A stretch of 6,140 nucleotides of DNA from Flavobacteriaceae bacterium. Its GTDB lineage: Bacteria; Bacteroidota; Bacteroidia; Flavobacteriales; Flavobacteriaceae. The position numbers and the translations under genes are program-made. Below are positions 1 through 5,727 of the stretch, piece by piece. The stretch is from positions 1-6,140 of the forward strand of contig WGDF01000337.1 in the NCBI GenBank assembly GCA_015493405.1, given 5' to 3'. Within the stretch, counting starts at the first letter, position 1. Every line of letters starts with the position of its first letter. The notes under the pieces were generated by a model. That model was not told the origin of the DNA and did not search any database. It saw only the letters and a list, made by a program, of their open reading frames with translations.

Positions 1-51
1 GATGGGGCTTTATGGGATTTTAATAACATTTTTATCCACTACAAACGGGAC

Positions 52-84
52 GCCCCTACGGGGCTAAAATAAATATTTTATTTT
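52..84. repeat. GC-rich palindrome followed by AT-rich palindrome, possible dispersed repeat or terminator
   Basis: GCCCC (52-56) and GGGGC (60-64) form a perfect 5-bp stem around a TAC loop, an island of G+C in AT-rich sequence. Directly after it, AAAATAAA (66-73) pairs with TTTATTTT (77-84). A second GGGGC at 4-8 followed by TTTA resembles the right arm of another copy whose left half would lie outside the window. Short G+C palindromes with a CTACGG centre are, from memory, common as dispersed intergenic repeats in Bacteroidota; that is an impression, not a search result. The T-rich right flank would also fit a weak terminator for a gene upstream of the window. The rest of 1-144 shows no supportable gene. 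Confidence 0.4.
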
Positions 85-144
85 TTATGGTGCGTTTGCC
101 CTCTGGAATTTATCATTATAAGGCGCTTTTCAAACTTTATTCCT

Positions 145-152
145 TATCTTTG
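145..152 (+). promoter_or_regulatory. Bacteroidota -7 promoter element (TATCTTTG) ahead of the small membrane gene
   Basis: TATCTTTG matches the TAnnTTTG consensus of Bacteroidota housekeeping sigma factors. It ends 12 bases before the ATG at 165, so the predicted leader would be only a few bases long. No good TTTG/TTG -33 box is seen at the usual 17-23 base spacing; the nearest TTTG (95-98) is too far away. It is the only promoter candidate for the 165-1560 gene group. Confidence 0.5.
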
Positions 153-164
153 TAAAAAAGAAAA

Positions 165-338
165 ATGATTATTGCAGCAGTTCAGAAAGATTGGTTTTAC
201 CATTTAACCTATTGGCTTACAGCTCTTTTACCGGTTATTTTAGGATTTGGTATCACGATGCTAATTATATGGTACTTGACCAAAACTTATAAAGGACCGG
301 AAAATTTAGATGAATTTGAAGATGAAGACGAAGCTTAA
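165..338 (+). CDS. Small single-span membrane protein with acidic C-terminal tail, function unknown
   Basis: This 57-residue open frame starts at ATG 165 and ends at TAA 336-338. I do not recognise the family. The first 18 residues are mixed and aromatic (W10, F11, Y12, Y17, W18). Residues about 19-38 form one hydrophobic helix (ALLPVILGFGITMLIIWYL). K40 and K43 follow, which by the positive-inside rule suggests the C-terminus is cytoplasmic. The tail after residue 45 is strongly acidic, with D/E at nearly every position from 49 to 56. Support for it being real: a -7 promoter element just upstream, an A-rich start region like its neighbours, normal codon use, and only 12 bases to the next gene in the same direction. 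It resembles in layout, but not clearly in sequence, small accessory subunits of membrane complexes. It would be missed by a gene caller with a 60-residue minimum. Confidence 0.7.
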   Translation: MIIAAVQKDWFYHLTYWLTALLPVILGFGITMLIIWYLTKTYKGPENLDEFEDEDEA

Positions 339-350
339 AAAATAAAAATT

Positions 351-803
351 ATGGCAAAAATTAGACTGACAAAAATATTTCATTTCGACACCGGACACGC
401 TTTAGCCGGTTATGACGGCAAATGCCGCAATGTGCATGGCCATTCCTATACTTTGGAAGTAACCGTTATGGGAGAGCCTATTCAAGATCTTAACAACGTT
501 AAATTCGGCATGGTCATTGATTTCGGCGATTTAAAAACGCTTGTCAAAAAAAATGTAATTGATGATTACGATCATGCCTTGGTCTTAAACCGAAATACAT
601 CCTACAAAGAAATAGGTGATTTCTTGATAGAACGCGGCCATCATATTTTACTGGTTGATTTTCAACCGACAGGCGAAATGATGATTCAAGATATGGCCCA
701 ACGAATCGCGCCACATTTACCTTCAAATATTTCATTACACAAATTAAAATTATACGAAACAGGCACTTCTTTTGCCGAATGGTATGCCGATGATCAAGCC
801 TAA
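351..803 (+). CDS. queD: 6-pyruvoyl-tetrahydropterin synthase / QueD family protein (6-carboxytetrahydropterin synthase)
   Basis: This 150-residue protein belongs to the T-fold 6-PTPS/QueD family. The bacterial QueD enzyme converts 7,8-dihydroneopterin triphosphate to 6-carboxy-tetrahydropterin, an early cytoplasmic step towards preQ0 and the tRNA nucleoside queuosine. The zinc ligands are visible as H16 (FDTGHAL), H29 and H31 (VHGHSY). The catalytic cysteine is C25, placed CxxxHxH as in the family. D74-H75 (DYDHALVL) fit the catalytic Asp/His pair, VIDFGDLK at 55-62 is the conserved strand motif, and E136 (YETGTS) fits the pterin-binding glutamate. The usual PTxEN motif reads PTGEM (106-110). 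At 150 residues it is longer than E. coli QueD (about 120), as is common for this branch. The ATG has an A-rich leader and no Shine-Dalgarno. It follows the small membrane gene by 12 bases and overlaps lpxH. No other queuosine genes are in view, so a related pterin role cannot be excluded. Confidence 0.9.
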   Translation: MAKIRLTKIFHFDTGHALAGYDGKCRNVHGHSYTLEVTVMGEPIQDLNNVKFGMVIDFGDLKTLVKKNVIDDYDHALVLNRNTSYKEIGDFLIERGHHILLVDFQPTGEMMIQDMAQRIAPHLPSNISLHKLKLYETGTSFAEWYADDQA

Positions 804-1560
804 ACATATCACAATCGCTCCTGATAAAAAAATCTATTTCGTCTCTGACCACCATTTTGGGTTGCCCGACAAAAAAGAAAGTTTAAAACGCGAAAAACGC
901 TTTGTCAAATGGCTGGACCAAATCAAAACAGATGCGCAAGCTATTTTTATATTGGGAGATATGTTCGATTTTTGGTATGAATATAAGCGTGCTGTTCCTA
1001 AAGGTTTTGTCCGGGTTTTGGGCAAATTGGCCGAACTGACCGATGCAGGCATTCTCATTTATTTTTTTGTTGGCAATCACGATATGTGGATGCGCCAATA
1101 TCTAACCGATGAACTCAACATTCCTATTTATTTTGAGCCTCAGATTTTTATAATTAATCAACAAAAATTTTTAATCGGTCATGGTGATGGACTCGGCCCC
1201 GGAGACAAATCTTATAAAAGGCTTAAAAAAATATTCAAGAACCCGTTAGCTCAATGGGCTTACCGCTGGTTACACCCTGATATCGGTTTGAAATTTGCAC
1301 AATATCTGTCTCAAAAAAACAAGTTGGTCAGTGGCTCCTACGACGAACAATTTTATGGTGAAGATCAGGAGTGGCTTTTTTTATATGCCAAAGAATACCT
1401 CAAAAAACAGCCGGATATCAACTATTTTGTCTTTGGACACCGCCATCTACCTCTGAAAATGCCCCTTAATGACCACAGTATTTATTTCAACACGGGAGAT
1501 TGGCTCAATCACTTCAGCCATATAGAATATGACGGTCATAAAATGATTCTTGTTCAATAG
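784..1560 (+). CDS. lpxH: UDP-2,3-diacylglucosamine diphosphatase LpxH
   Basis: This calcineurin-like metallophosphoesterase of about 258 residues hydrolyses UDP-2,3-diacylglucosamine to lipid X and UMP, the fourth step of lipid A synthesis, at the inner face of the cytoplasmic membrane. Numbered from ATG 784, the metal-binding motifs appear in order: D22-x-H24 (SDHHFG), D59 in GDMFDFWYE, N98-H99-D100 (GNHD), H133 in GHGDGLGPGD, and H219/H221 in GHRHLP. The FDFW and GHGDGLGPGD wording is typical of LpxH rather than general phosphoesterases. The start is uncertain. ATG 784 and ATG 790 are both possible, and an in-frame TTG lies at 772; none has a Shine-Dalgarno sequence. Whichever is used, the gene begins inside the end of queD (14-32 base overlap), implying co-transcription and probably coupled translation. 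The product implies an outer membrane with lipid A. Confidence 0.92.
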   Translation: MPMIKPKHITIAPDKKIYFVSDHHFGLPDKKESLKREKRFVKWLDQIKTDAQAIFILGDMFDFWYEYKRAVPKGFVRVLGKLAELTDAGILIYFFVGNHDMWMRQYLTDELNIPIYFEPQIFIINQQKFLIGHGDGLGPGDKSYKRLKKIFKNPLAQWAYRWLHPDIGLKFAQYLSQKNKLVSGSYDEQFYGEDQEWLFLYAKEYLKKQPDINYFVFGHRHLPLKMPLNDHSIYFNTGDWLNHFSHIEYDGHKMILVQ

Positions 1561-1611
1561 AATCAAAGCAATTCATTCGACGAAAAAATTCCATTGTATA
1601 TCTCCGCTTAC

Positions 1612-1646
1612 AAAAGAATGAAAAATTGAATTCTTTTCTATTTTTT
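1612..1646 (+). terminator. Weak terminator-like hairpin after lpxH
   Basis: AAAAGAAT (1612-1619) pairs perfectly with ATTCTTTT (1630-1637) around a 10-base loop and is followed by a T-rich tail (CTATTTTTT). The stem is almost all A-T, so it would be weak. Its position, 52 bases after the lpxH stop and ahead of the next promoter element, suits a transcription end. Confidence 0.4.
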
Positions 1647-1673
1647 GTTTCTCTTATTTTCAATAAATTATCG

Positions 1674-1681
1674 TAATTTTG
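1674..1681 (+). promoter_or_regulatory. Bacteroidota -7 promoter element (TAATTTTG) for the ABC-F gene
   Basis: TAATTTTG fits TAnnTTTG exactly and ends 20 bases before ATG 1702, giving a leader of roughly 14 bases. The nearest upstream TTTG (1644-1647) sits 26 bases away, longer than the usual 17-23, so the -33 half is weak or absent. Confidence 0.5.
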
Positions 1682-1701
1682 CAAAAATTTTAAAGTAAAA
1701 T

Positions 1702-3327
1702 ATGTTATCAGTAAATAATGTCTCCGTCCAATTCGGAAAACGCGTTCTATTTGATGAAGTTAATGCCCAATTTAAAAAGGGAAATACCTATGGCATTATC
1801 GGGGCCAACGGCGCCGGAAAATCTACCTTTTTAAAGATTTTATCCGGTGATATAGAACCCACTACCGGAAAAGTCCATTTAGAATCCGGCAAACGGATGT
1901 CCGTCTTGCGACAAGATCACAATGAATTTGATGACTATACCGTCATAGATACGGTCATCATGGGAAACCAAGACTTGTATAAAATTCAAAAAGAATTAGA
2001 CGAACTCTATGCCAATCCCGACCCCAGTGACAAAGAAGTTCATCGAATGGGCGATTTGCAACAAAGATTTGAAGAAATGAATGGCTGGAATGCCGAAAGT
2101 GATGCCGCCATATTACTTTCCAACCTGGGCGTTCCCGAAGATTTGCATTTCACCAAAATGTCGGAATTGGAAAGTAAGATGAAAGTACGTGTTTTGATTG
2201 CACAAGCTCTTTTTGGCAATCCGGATGTCTTGATTATGGATGAACCGACCAACGACTTGGATTTTGAGACCATCTCTTGGTTAGAAGATTTTTTGGCCAA
2301 TTATGAAAACACCGTGATTGTTGTGTCTCACGATAGGCACTTCTTGGATGCTGTGAGTACCCATACGGTAGATATTGATTACAACAAACTTAATTTTTAT
2401 ACCGGAAATTATTCATTCTGGTACAATGCCAGTCAACTCAAAGCCAAACAACGCGCCCAACAAAACAAAAAATCAGAAGAACGCAAAAAAGAGTTGGAAG
2501 ATTTTATCCGCCGTTTTTCTGCCAATGTAGCCAAATCCAAACAAGCTACGGCACGTAAAAAAATGATTGAAAAACTCAATATCGATGATGTAAAACCATC
2601 GAGCAGACGTTATCCGGGCATTATTTTTCAACCTGAACGCGAAGCCGGTACTCAAATTTTTGAAACTGAAAATTTATCTAAAAAAATAGATGAAGACCTG
2701 CTATTTGCCAAAATCGACATCAATCTTAACAAAGGAAACAAAGTTGCTCTAATTTCTAAGGATTCCAGGGCTACAACCGCATTTTATGAAATTATAACCG
2801 GCAATTTACCTGCCGACACCGGAACATATAATTGGGGGGTTACCACCACCCAAGCTTATTTGCCGGCAGATAATGACAAATTTTTTCAGGAAGATATGTC
2901 ATTAGTCGATTGGCTGAGACAATTTGCACAAACGGAAGAAGAACGTGAAGATGTCTATTTGCGTGGATTTTTAGGCAAAATGCTCTTTAGCGGTGACGAA
3001 GCCCTCAAATCGGTAAAAGTACTATCCGGTGGCGAGAAAGTAAGAGCTATGCTGTCAAGAATGATGATGAAAAAAGCCAATATTTTGTTACTCGACGAAC
3101 CAACCAACCACTTGGATTTGGAATCGATTCAAGCCTTGAACAATGCGCTGATAAATTTTCCCGGCACTGTAATTTTTACAACCCGTGACCATGCTTTTGC
3201 ACAGTCAGTAGCCGATAGAGTAATAGAAATTACACCTAAAGGCACCATAGACCGATTGATGCGCTTTGATGAATACTTATCCGATCCTAAAACCAAGGCA
3301 ATGAGAGAAAAACTATATGCTATTTAA
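1702..3327 (+). CDS. ABC-F family ATPase, YbiT-like, with one degenerate ATP site
   Basis: This 541-residue soluble protein has two ABC ATPase domains and no membrane segments, the ABC-F layout; members bind the ribosome near the E site and modulate translation. NBD1 has Walker A GANGAGKS (34-41), Walker B with D180-E181 (MDEPTNDLD) and switch H210 (SHDRHF). The inter-domain linker (about 240-310) is charged and helical, with RRFSANVAKSKQAT at 270-283 as in E. coli YbiT. NBD2 has the signature LSGGEKVR (441-448) and Walker B with D465-E466 (LDEPTNHLD). Three elements are altered. The NBD1 signature reads LESKMKVR (156-163), the NBD2 Walker A position reads ISKDSRATT (351-359) with no GxxxxGK, and the NBD2 switch histidine is R495 (TTRDHAF). 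All three belong to the same composite site. The start follows the promoter element closely, and a terminator closes the unit, so it is probably monocistronic. Length matches YbiT (about 530). Nothing suggests an antibiotic-resistance ABC-F. Confidence 0.92.
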   Translation: MLSVNNVSVQFGKRVLFDEVNAQFKKGNTYGIIGANGAGKSTFLKILSGDIEPTTGKVHLESGKRMSVLRQDHNEFDDYTVIDTVIMGNQDLYKIQKELDELYANPDPSDKEVHRMGDLQQRFEEMNGWNAESDAAILLSNLGVPEDLHFTKMSELESKMKVRVLIAQALFGNPDVLIMDEPTNDLDFETISWLEDFLANYENTVIVVSHDRHFLDAVSTHTVDIDYNKLNFYTGNYSFWYNASQLKAKQRAQQNKKSEERKKELEDFIRRFSANVAKSKQATARKKMIEKLNIDDVKPSSRRYPGIIFQPEREAGTQIFETENLSKKIDEDLLFAKIDINLNKGNKVALISKDSRATTAFYEIITGNLPADTGTYNWGVTTTQAYLPADNDKFFQEDMSLVDWLRQFAQTEEEREDVYLRGFLGKMLFSGDEALKSVKVLSGGEKVRAMLSRMMMKKANILLLDEPTNHLDLESIQALNNALINFPGTVIFTTRDHAFAQSVADRVIEITPKGTIDRLMRFDEYLSDPKTKAMREKLYAI

Positions 3328-3350
3328 CTCCTTATCAATAATATCCATTC

Positions 3351-3382
3351 AAAAAGGCTGCTCTATATTTGGCAGCCTTTTT
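3351..3382 (+). terminator. Rho-independent terminator of the ABC-F gene
   Basis: AAAAAGGCTGC (3351-3361) pairs perfectly over 11 bp with GCAGCCTTTTT (3372-3382) around a 10-base loop. It begins 24 bases after the ABC-F stop. The flanking A5 and T5 are part of the stem, so it could also stop minus-strand transcription. Confidence 0.9.
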
Positions 3383-3399
3383 AAATACCCCTAACTTTG
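3368..3399 (+). promoter_or_regulatory. Bacteroidota-type promoter for the hemolysin III gene, -33 box inside the terminator loop
   Basis: TTTG (3368-3371) and TAACTTTG (3392-3399) are separated by 20 bases, matching the TTTG-N17-23-TAnnTTTG pattern of Bacteroidota. It is the best promoter match in the window. The -33 box is at the 3' end of the preceding terminator's loop, and the terminator's right arm fills part of the spacer. The predicted start would leave a leader of about 35 bases before ATG 3441. Confidence 0.65.
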
Positions 3400-3440
3400 T
3401 TAAATCAAAATAAAAATACCATCTTTTAATGAAATCTTAA

Positions 3441-4097
3441 ATGGCAAAAACGCAATTACCTTATAGTCCCACAGAAGAAAAAATAAATGTTTGGACACAT
3501 AAAACCGGCATATTATTAAGTTTAATAGCATTGCTGCTTATGCTCCTTAAAACGATACCCAGCCATAATCCTTATAAAATCATCAGTAGCCTGATTTATG
3601 GTTTGAGCTTAATCACACTCTATACAGCATCGACTTTGTATCACCGCGAGACGAATATTAAACGACGCCGTTATCTCAATATTTTTGATCATGCCGCTAT
3701 TTTTATCCTTATTGCCGGTACTTACACGCCTTTTGCCCTAGTCACCTTAAAGGGTTTTACAGGCGGACTTTTACTAACTGTCATATGGATCATAGCCGGA
3801 ATCGGCATATGGCTTAAATTTTATTTTACCGGCCGCTATGAAACATTATCCACGCTTCTATATCTCATTATGGGGTGGCTGGTTATCTTTTTTATCAAAC
3901 CTCTGATGATGGCGCTCCCACTCCAAGGTCTGTATTGGCTTATAGCCGGTGGCTTATTTTATACCATTGGCGCCATTTTTTTTAGTTTAAATAAAATCAA
4001 ATTTAACCATGCCATCTTCCATGTTTTTGTTTTATGGGGCAGTTTGGCCCATTTTATAGCTATCTATTTATACGTCTTGAGCCCCTTACATCAATAA
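3441..4097 (+). CDS. Hemolysin III / TrhA (PAQR-like) seven-helix membrane protein
   Basis: This 218-residue integral membrane protein belongs to the hemolysin III (YqfA/TrhA) branch of the progestin-and-adipoQ-receptor superfamily. Family motifs are clear: EEKINVWTH near the N-terminus (12-20), S64-T65-L66-Y67-H68, D83-H84, IAGTYTP (91-97), and the C-terminal HAIFH (190-194) with H204. H68, H190 and H194 match the three histidines that bind zinc in PAQR structures, and S64 and D83 complete the conserved polar cluster. Hydrophobic segments lie at about 22-38, 47-63, 84-102, 108-127, 137-152, 162-182 and 190-213, giving seven helices. Length is normal for the family (about 210-220). The bacterial role is poorly settled: TrhA has been linked to membrane-energy and fatty-acid homeostasis, and the haemolysin name comes from one Bacillus protein, so it should not be read as a toxin. 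It has its own promoter and no operon partner. Confidence 0.9.
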   Translation: MAKTQLPYSPTEEKINVWTHKTGILLSLIALLLMLLKTIPSHNPYKIISSLIYGLSLITLYTASTLYHRETNIKRRRYLNIFDHAAIFILIAGTYTPFALVTLKGFTGGLLLTVIWIIAGIGIWLKFYFTGRYETLSTLLYLIMGWLVIFFIKPLMMALPLQGLYWLIAGGLFYTIGAIFFSLNKIKFNHAIFHVFVLWGSLAHFIAIYLYVLSPLHQ

Positions 4098-4108
4098 AAA
4101 AATATAAC

Positions 4109-4153
4109 TTGGGAATTTTATAACTCAATCATTTTAGGTCATAAATTCCAAAA
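4109..4153 (+). repeat. Imperfect inverted repeat after the hemolysin III gene
   Basis: TTGGGAATTTTAT (4109-4121) can pair with ATAAATTCCAAA (4141-4152) with one bulge, around a 19-base loop. It begins 12 bases after the stop codon but has no strong T-run, so it would be a poor rho-independent terminator. It could instead belong to the gdhA control region. Confidence 0.3.
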
Positions 4154-4174
4154 TCGTTTCTATTTTAAACAAAA

Positions 4175-4198
4175 AATTGAAATTTCTAATTTTCAATT
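4175..4198 (+). repeat. Inverted repeat in the gdhA upstream region, possible operator or hairpin
   Basis: AATTGAAA (4175-4182) and TTTCAATT (4191-4198) are perfect inverted arms with an 8-base spacer, ending 66 bases before the gdhA start. The size and symmetry would suit a dimeric regulator, but in such AT-rich sequence an 8-bp palindrome can arise by chance. I recognise no specific regulator site. Confidence 0.3.
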
Positions 4199-4208
4199 CT
4201 TTTATCAC

Positions 4209-4238
4209 TTGCATTATATTTATTTTTTATTAATTTAA
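4209..4238 (+). promoter_or_regulatory. Weak candidate promoter for gdhA
   Basis: TTG (4209-4211) is 19 bases upstream of TAATTTAA (4231-4238), a partial match to TAnnTTTG that lacks the final TG. The spacing is right and the leader to ATG 4265 would be about 20 bases. This is the best candidate in the 167-base leader but clearly weaker than the one ahead of the hemolysin III gene, which could mean that an activator is needed. Confidence 0.3.
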
Positions 4239-4264
4239 ACCACTAATCTTTTAAAATAAGTATT

Positions 4265-5620
4265 ATGAAAATCAAGTATCAAGATCAAATTAACAATTTT
4301 ATAGATTACGCCAAACATCGTAATCCCAACGAGCCGGAATTTCTGCAAGCGGTTAGCGAAGTTGCCGAAGCTGTAATTCCATTTATGATGGATCATCCCA
4401 AATATAACAACAAAATGTTACTGGAACGGATGATAGAACCGGAACGCACCATTATGTTTCGGGTGCCTTGGATTGATGATAAAGGCAAAGTGCAAGTCAA
4501 TAAAGGCTATCGGGTCGAATTCAATTCTGCAATCGGGCCCTATAAAGGCGGATTGCGTTTTCATGAAACCGTTAATTTAAGTATTTTAAAATTTTTAGGT
4601 TTTGAACAAACCTTCAAAAATGCTTTAACCACTTTACCTATGGGAGGTGGTAAAGGCGGCTCCGATTTTGATACACGGGGAAAATCGGACAATGAAGTTA
4701 TGCGATTTGCCCAAGCCTTTATGAGCGAGTTATTCCGACATATCGGCCCCAATACCGATGTGCCGGCTGGCGATATTGGCGTAGGCGGCCGCGAAATAGG
4801 CTACCTCTTTGGCCAATACAAAAAACTAAAAAATGAATTTACAGGTGTTTTAACGGGCAAAGGTATCTCATTTGGCGGCTCACTTATTCGCCCCGAAGCA
4901 ACAGGCTACGGGGTCGTTTACTTTGCTGAGAAAATGCTCCAGACTAAAAATAACTCCTTTAAAGATAAAAACGTTTTAATTTCCGGTAGCGGTAATGTAG
5001 CCCAATATGCCACCGAAAAAGTAACTCAATTGGGCGCAAAAGTGCTTACGTTATCTGACTCAAGCGGTTATATTTATGACCCTGAAGGTATTGATGCCGA
5101 AAAATTGAAATTTGTTATGCATCTTAAAAATGTAAAACGCGGTCGCATTTATGAATATATCGATAAATACCCCCAAGCCAAATATTTCAAAGGTGAGCGG
5201 CCTTGGGGCGTTAAAGCGGACATTGCTTTGCCTTGTGCCACTCAAAATGAAATTAGTGCCGAAAATGCAGCCAAATTACTCAAAAACGGTATTATTGCCG
5301 TAATCGAAGGTGCCAATATGCCTTCAACGCCCGAAGCTATTAAATTGTTTAAAGCAGCACAAATCTTATATGCACCGGGCAAAGCTTCCAATGCCGGCGG
5401 CGTTGCCGTGTCAGGCTTGGAAATGAGTCAAAACTCTATGCGTTACAGCTGGTCCAGTGCTGAAGTAGATGAAAAACTTAAACGTATTATGAATGACATT
5501 CACAACGTTTGTGTCAAATATGGCAAAACACCGGATGGTTGGGTTGATTATGAAAAAGGTGCAAATATTGCCGGATTTGTCAAAGTGGCAGATGCTATGC
5601 TGGCTCAAGGGATTGTTTAA
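4265..5620 (+). CDS. gdhA: NADP-type glutamate dehydrogenase GdhA
   Basis: This 451-residue protein is full length for the hexameric small GDH family (about 450). It catalyses reversible reductive amination of 2-oxoglutarate with ammonium to glutamate in the cytoplasm, linking nitrogen assimilation to the TCA cycle. Substrate-site residues align with the clostridial enzyme at constant spacing: K94 (GPYKGGLRFH), K118 (TFKNAL), catalytic K130 (LPMGGGKGG) and D170 (PAGDIGVG), with S383 (VAVSGLEMSQNS) near the C-terminus. The dinucleotide fold starts with GSGNVA (241-246). The end of its second strand reads SDSSG (264-268), as in the NADP enzyme of E. coli rather than the NAD enzymes, so NADPH use is inferred. 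The ATG has an A-rich leader and no Shine-Dalgarno. It is monocistronic, with a 167-base upstream region and a strong terminator 20 bases after the stop. Confidence 0.96.
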   Translation: MKIKYQDQINNFIDYAKHRNPNEPEFLQAVSEVAEAVIPFMMDHPKYNNKMLLERMIEPERTIMFRVPWIDDKGKVQVNKGYRVEFNSAIGPYKGGLRFHETVNLSILKFLGFEQTFKNALTTLPMGGGKGGSDFDTRGKSDNEVMRFAQAFMSELFRHIGPNTDVPAGDIGVGGREIGYLFGQYKKLKNEFTGVLTGKGISFGGSLIRPEATGYGVVYFAEKMLQTKNNSFKDKNVLISGSGNVAQYATEKVTQLGAKVLTLSDSSGYIYDPEGIDAEKLKFVMHLKNVKRGRIYEYIDKYPQAKYFKGERPWGVKADIALPCATQNEISAENAAKLLKNGIIAVIEGANMPSTPEAIKLFKAAQILYAPGKASNAGGVAVSGLEMSQNSMRYSWSSAEVDEKLKRIMNDIHNVCVKYGKTPDGWVDYEKGANIAGFVKVADAMLAQGIV

Positions 5621-5639
5621 TTTTATGCACACCATAATT

Positions 5640-5675
5640 ATAAAAGCTGTCACATCGGCAGCTTTTATTTTTTTT
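5640..5675 (+). terminator. Rho-independent terminator of gdhA
   Basis: ATAAAAGCTGTC (5640-5651) pairs with GGCAGCTTTTAT (5657-5668) around the loop ACATC, 12 pairs with one G-T wobble, followed by an unbroken run of eight T (5668-5675). It starts 20 bases after the gdhA stop and separates gdhA from the next gene. Confidence 0.93.
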
Positions 5676-5727
5676 ATTCTCCAAAAAGGTATGATATTTG
5701 TTTTTTAATTACTCTAAACTTTAAATA

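Noticed and set aside
544..855. 103-residue minus-strand open frame across queD and lpxH
   Set aside because: It lies antisense to two well-supported genes, has no recognisable domain, and its composition is what the complement of coding sequence would give.
834..1098. Two minus-strand open frames inside lpxH
   Set aside because: Both are fully antisense to the metallophosphoesterase motif region and have no domain or leader of their own.
2040..2655. Minus-strand open frames inside the ABC-F gene
   Set aside because: They are antisense to Walker B and linker regions of a clear gene, short and without recognisable features.
1702..3327. Antibiotic-resistance ABC-F (ribosomal protection) or an ABC transporter ATPase
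   Set aside because: The linker and domain wording are YbiT-like, there is no permease gene, and the neighbourhood is housekeeping.
3429..3440. ATG at 3429 as an upstream start or leader peptide for the hemolysin III gene
   Set aside because: It reaches a stop after three codons and is out of context; ATG 3441 gives the family-length protein.
3441..4097. Haemolysin toxin / virulence factor
   Set aside because: The name is historical; the motifs are those of the PAQR-like TrhA membrane family, which is widespread in non-pathogens.
5411..5708. Minus-strand 80-residue and plus-strand 71-residue frames around the gdhA end
   Set aside because: Both overlap gdhA coding sequence and run through its terminator, so they are shadows.
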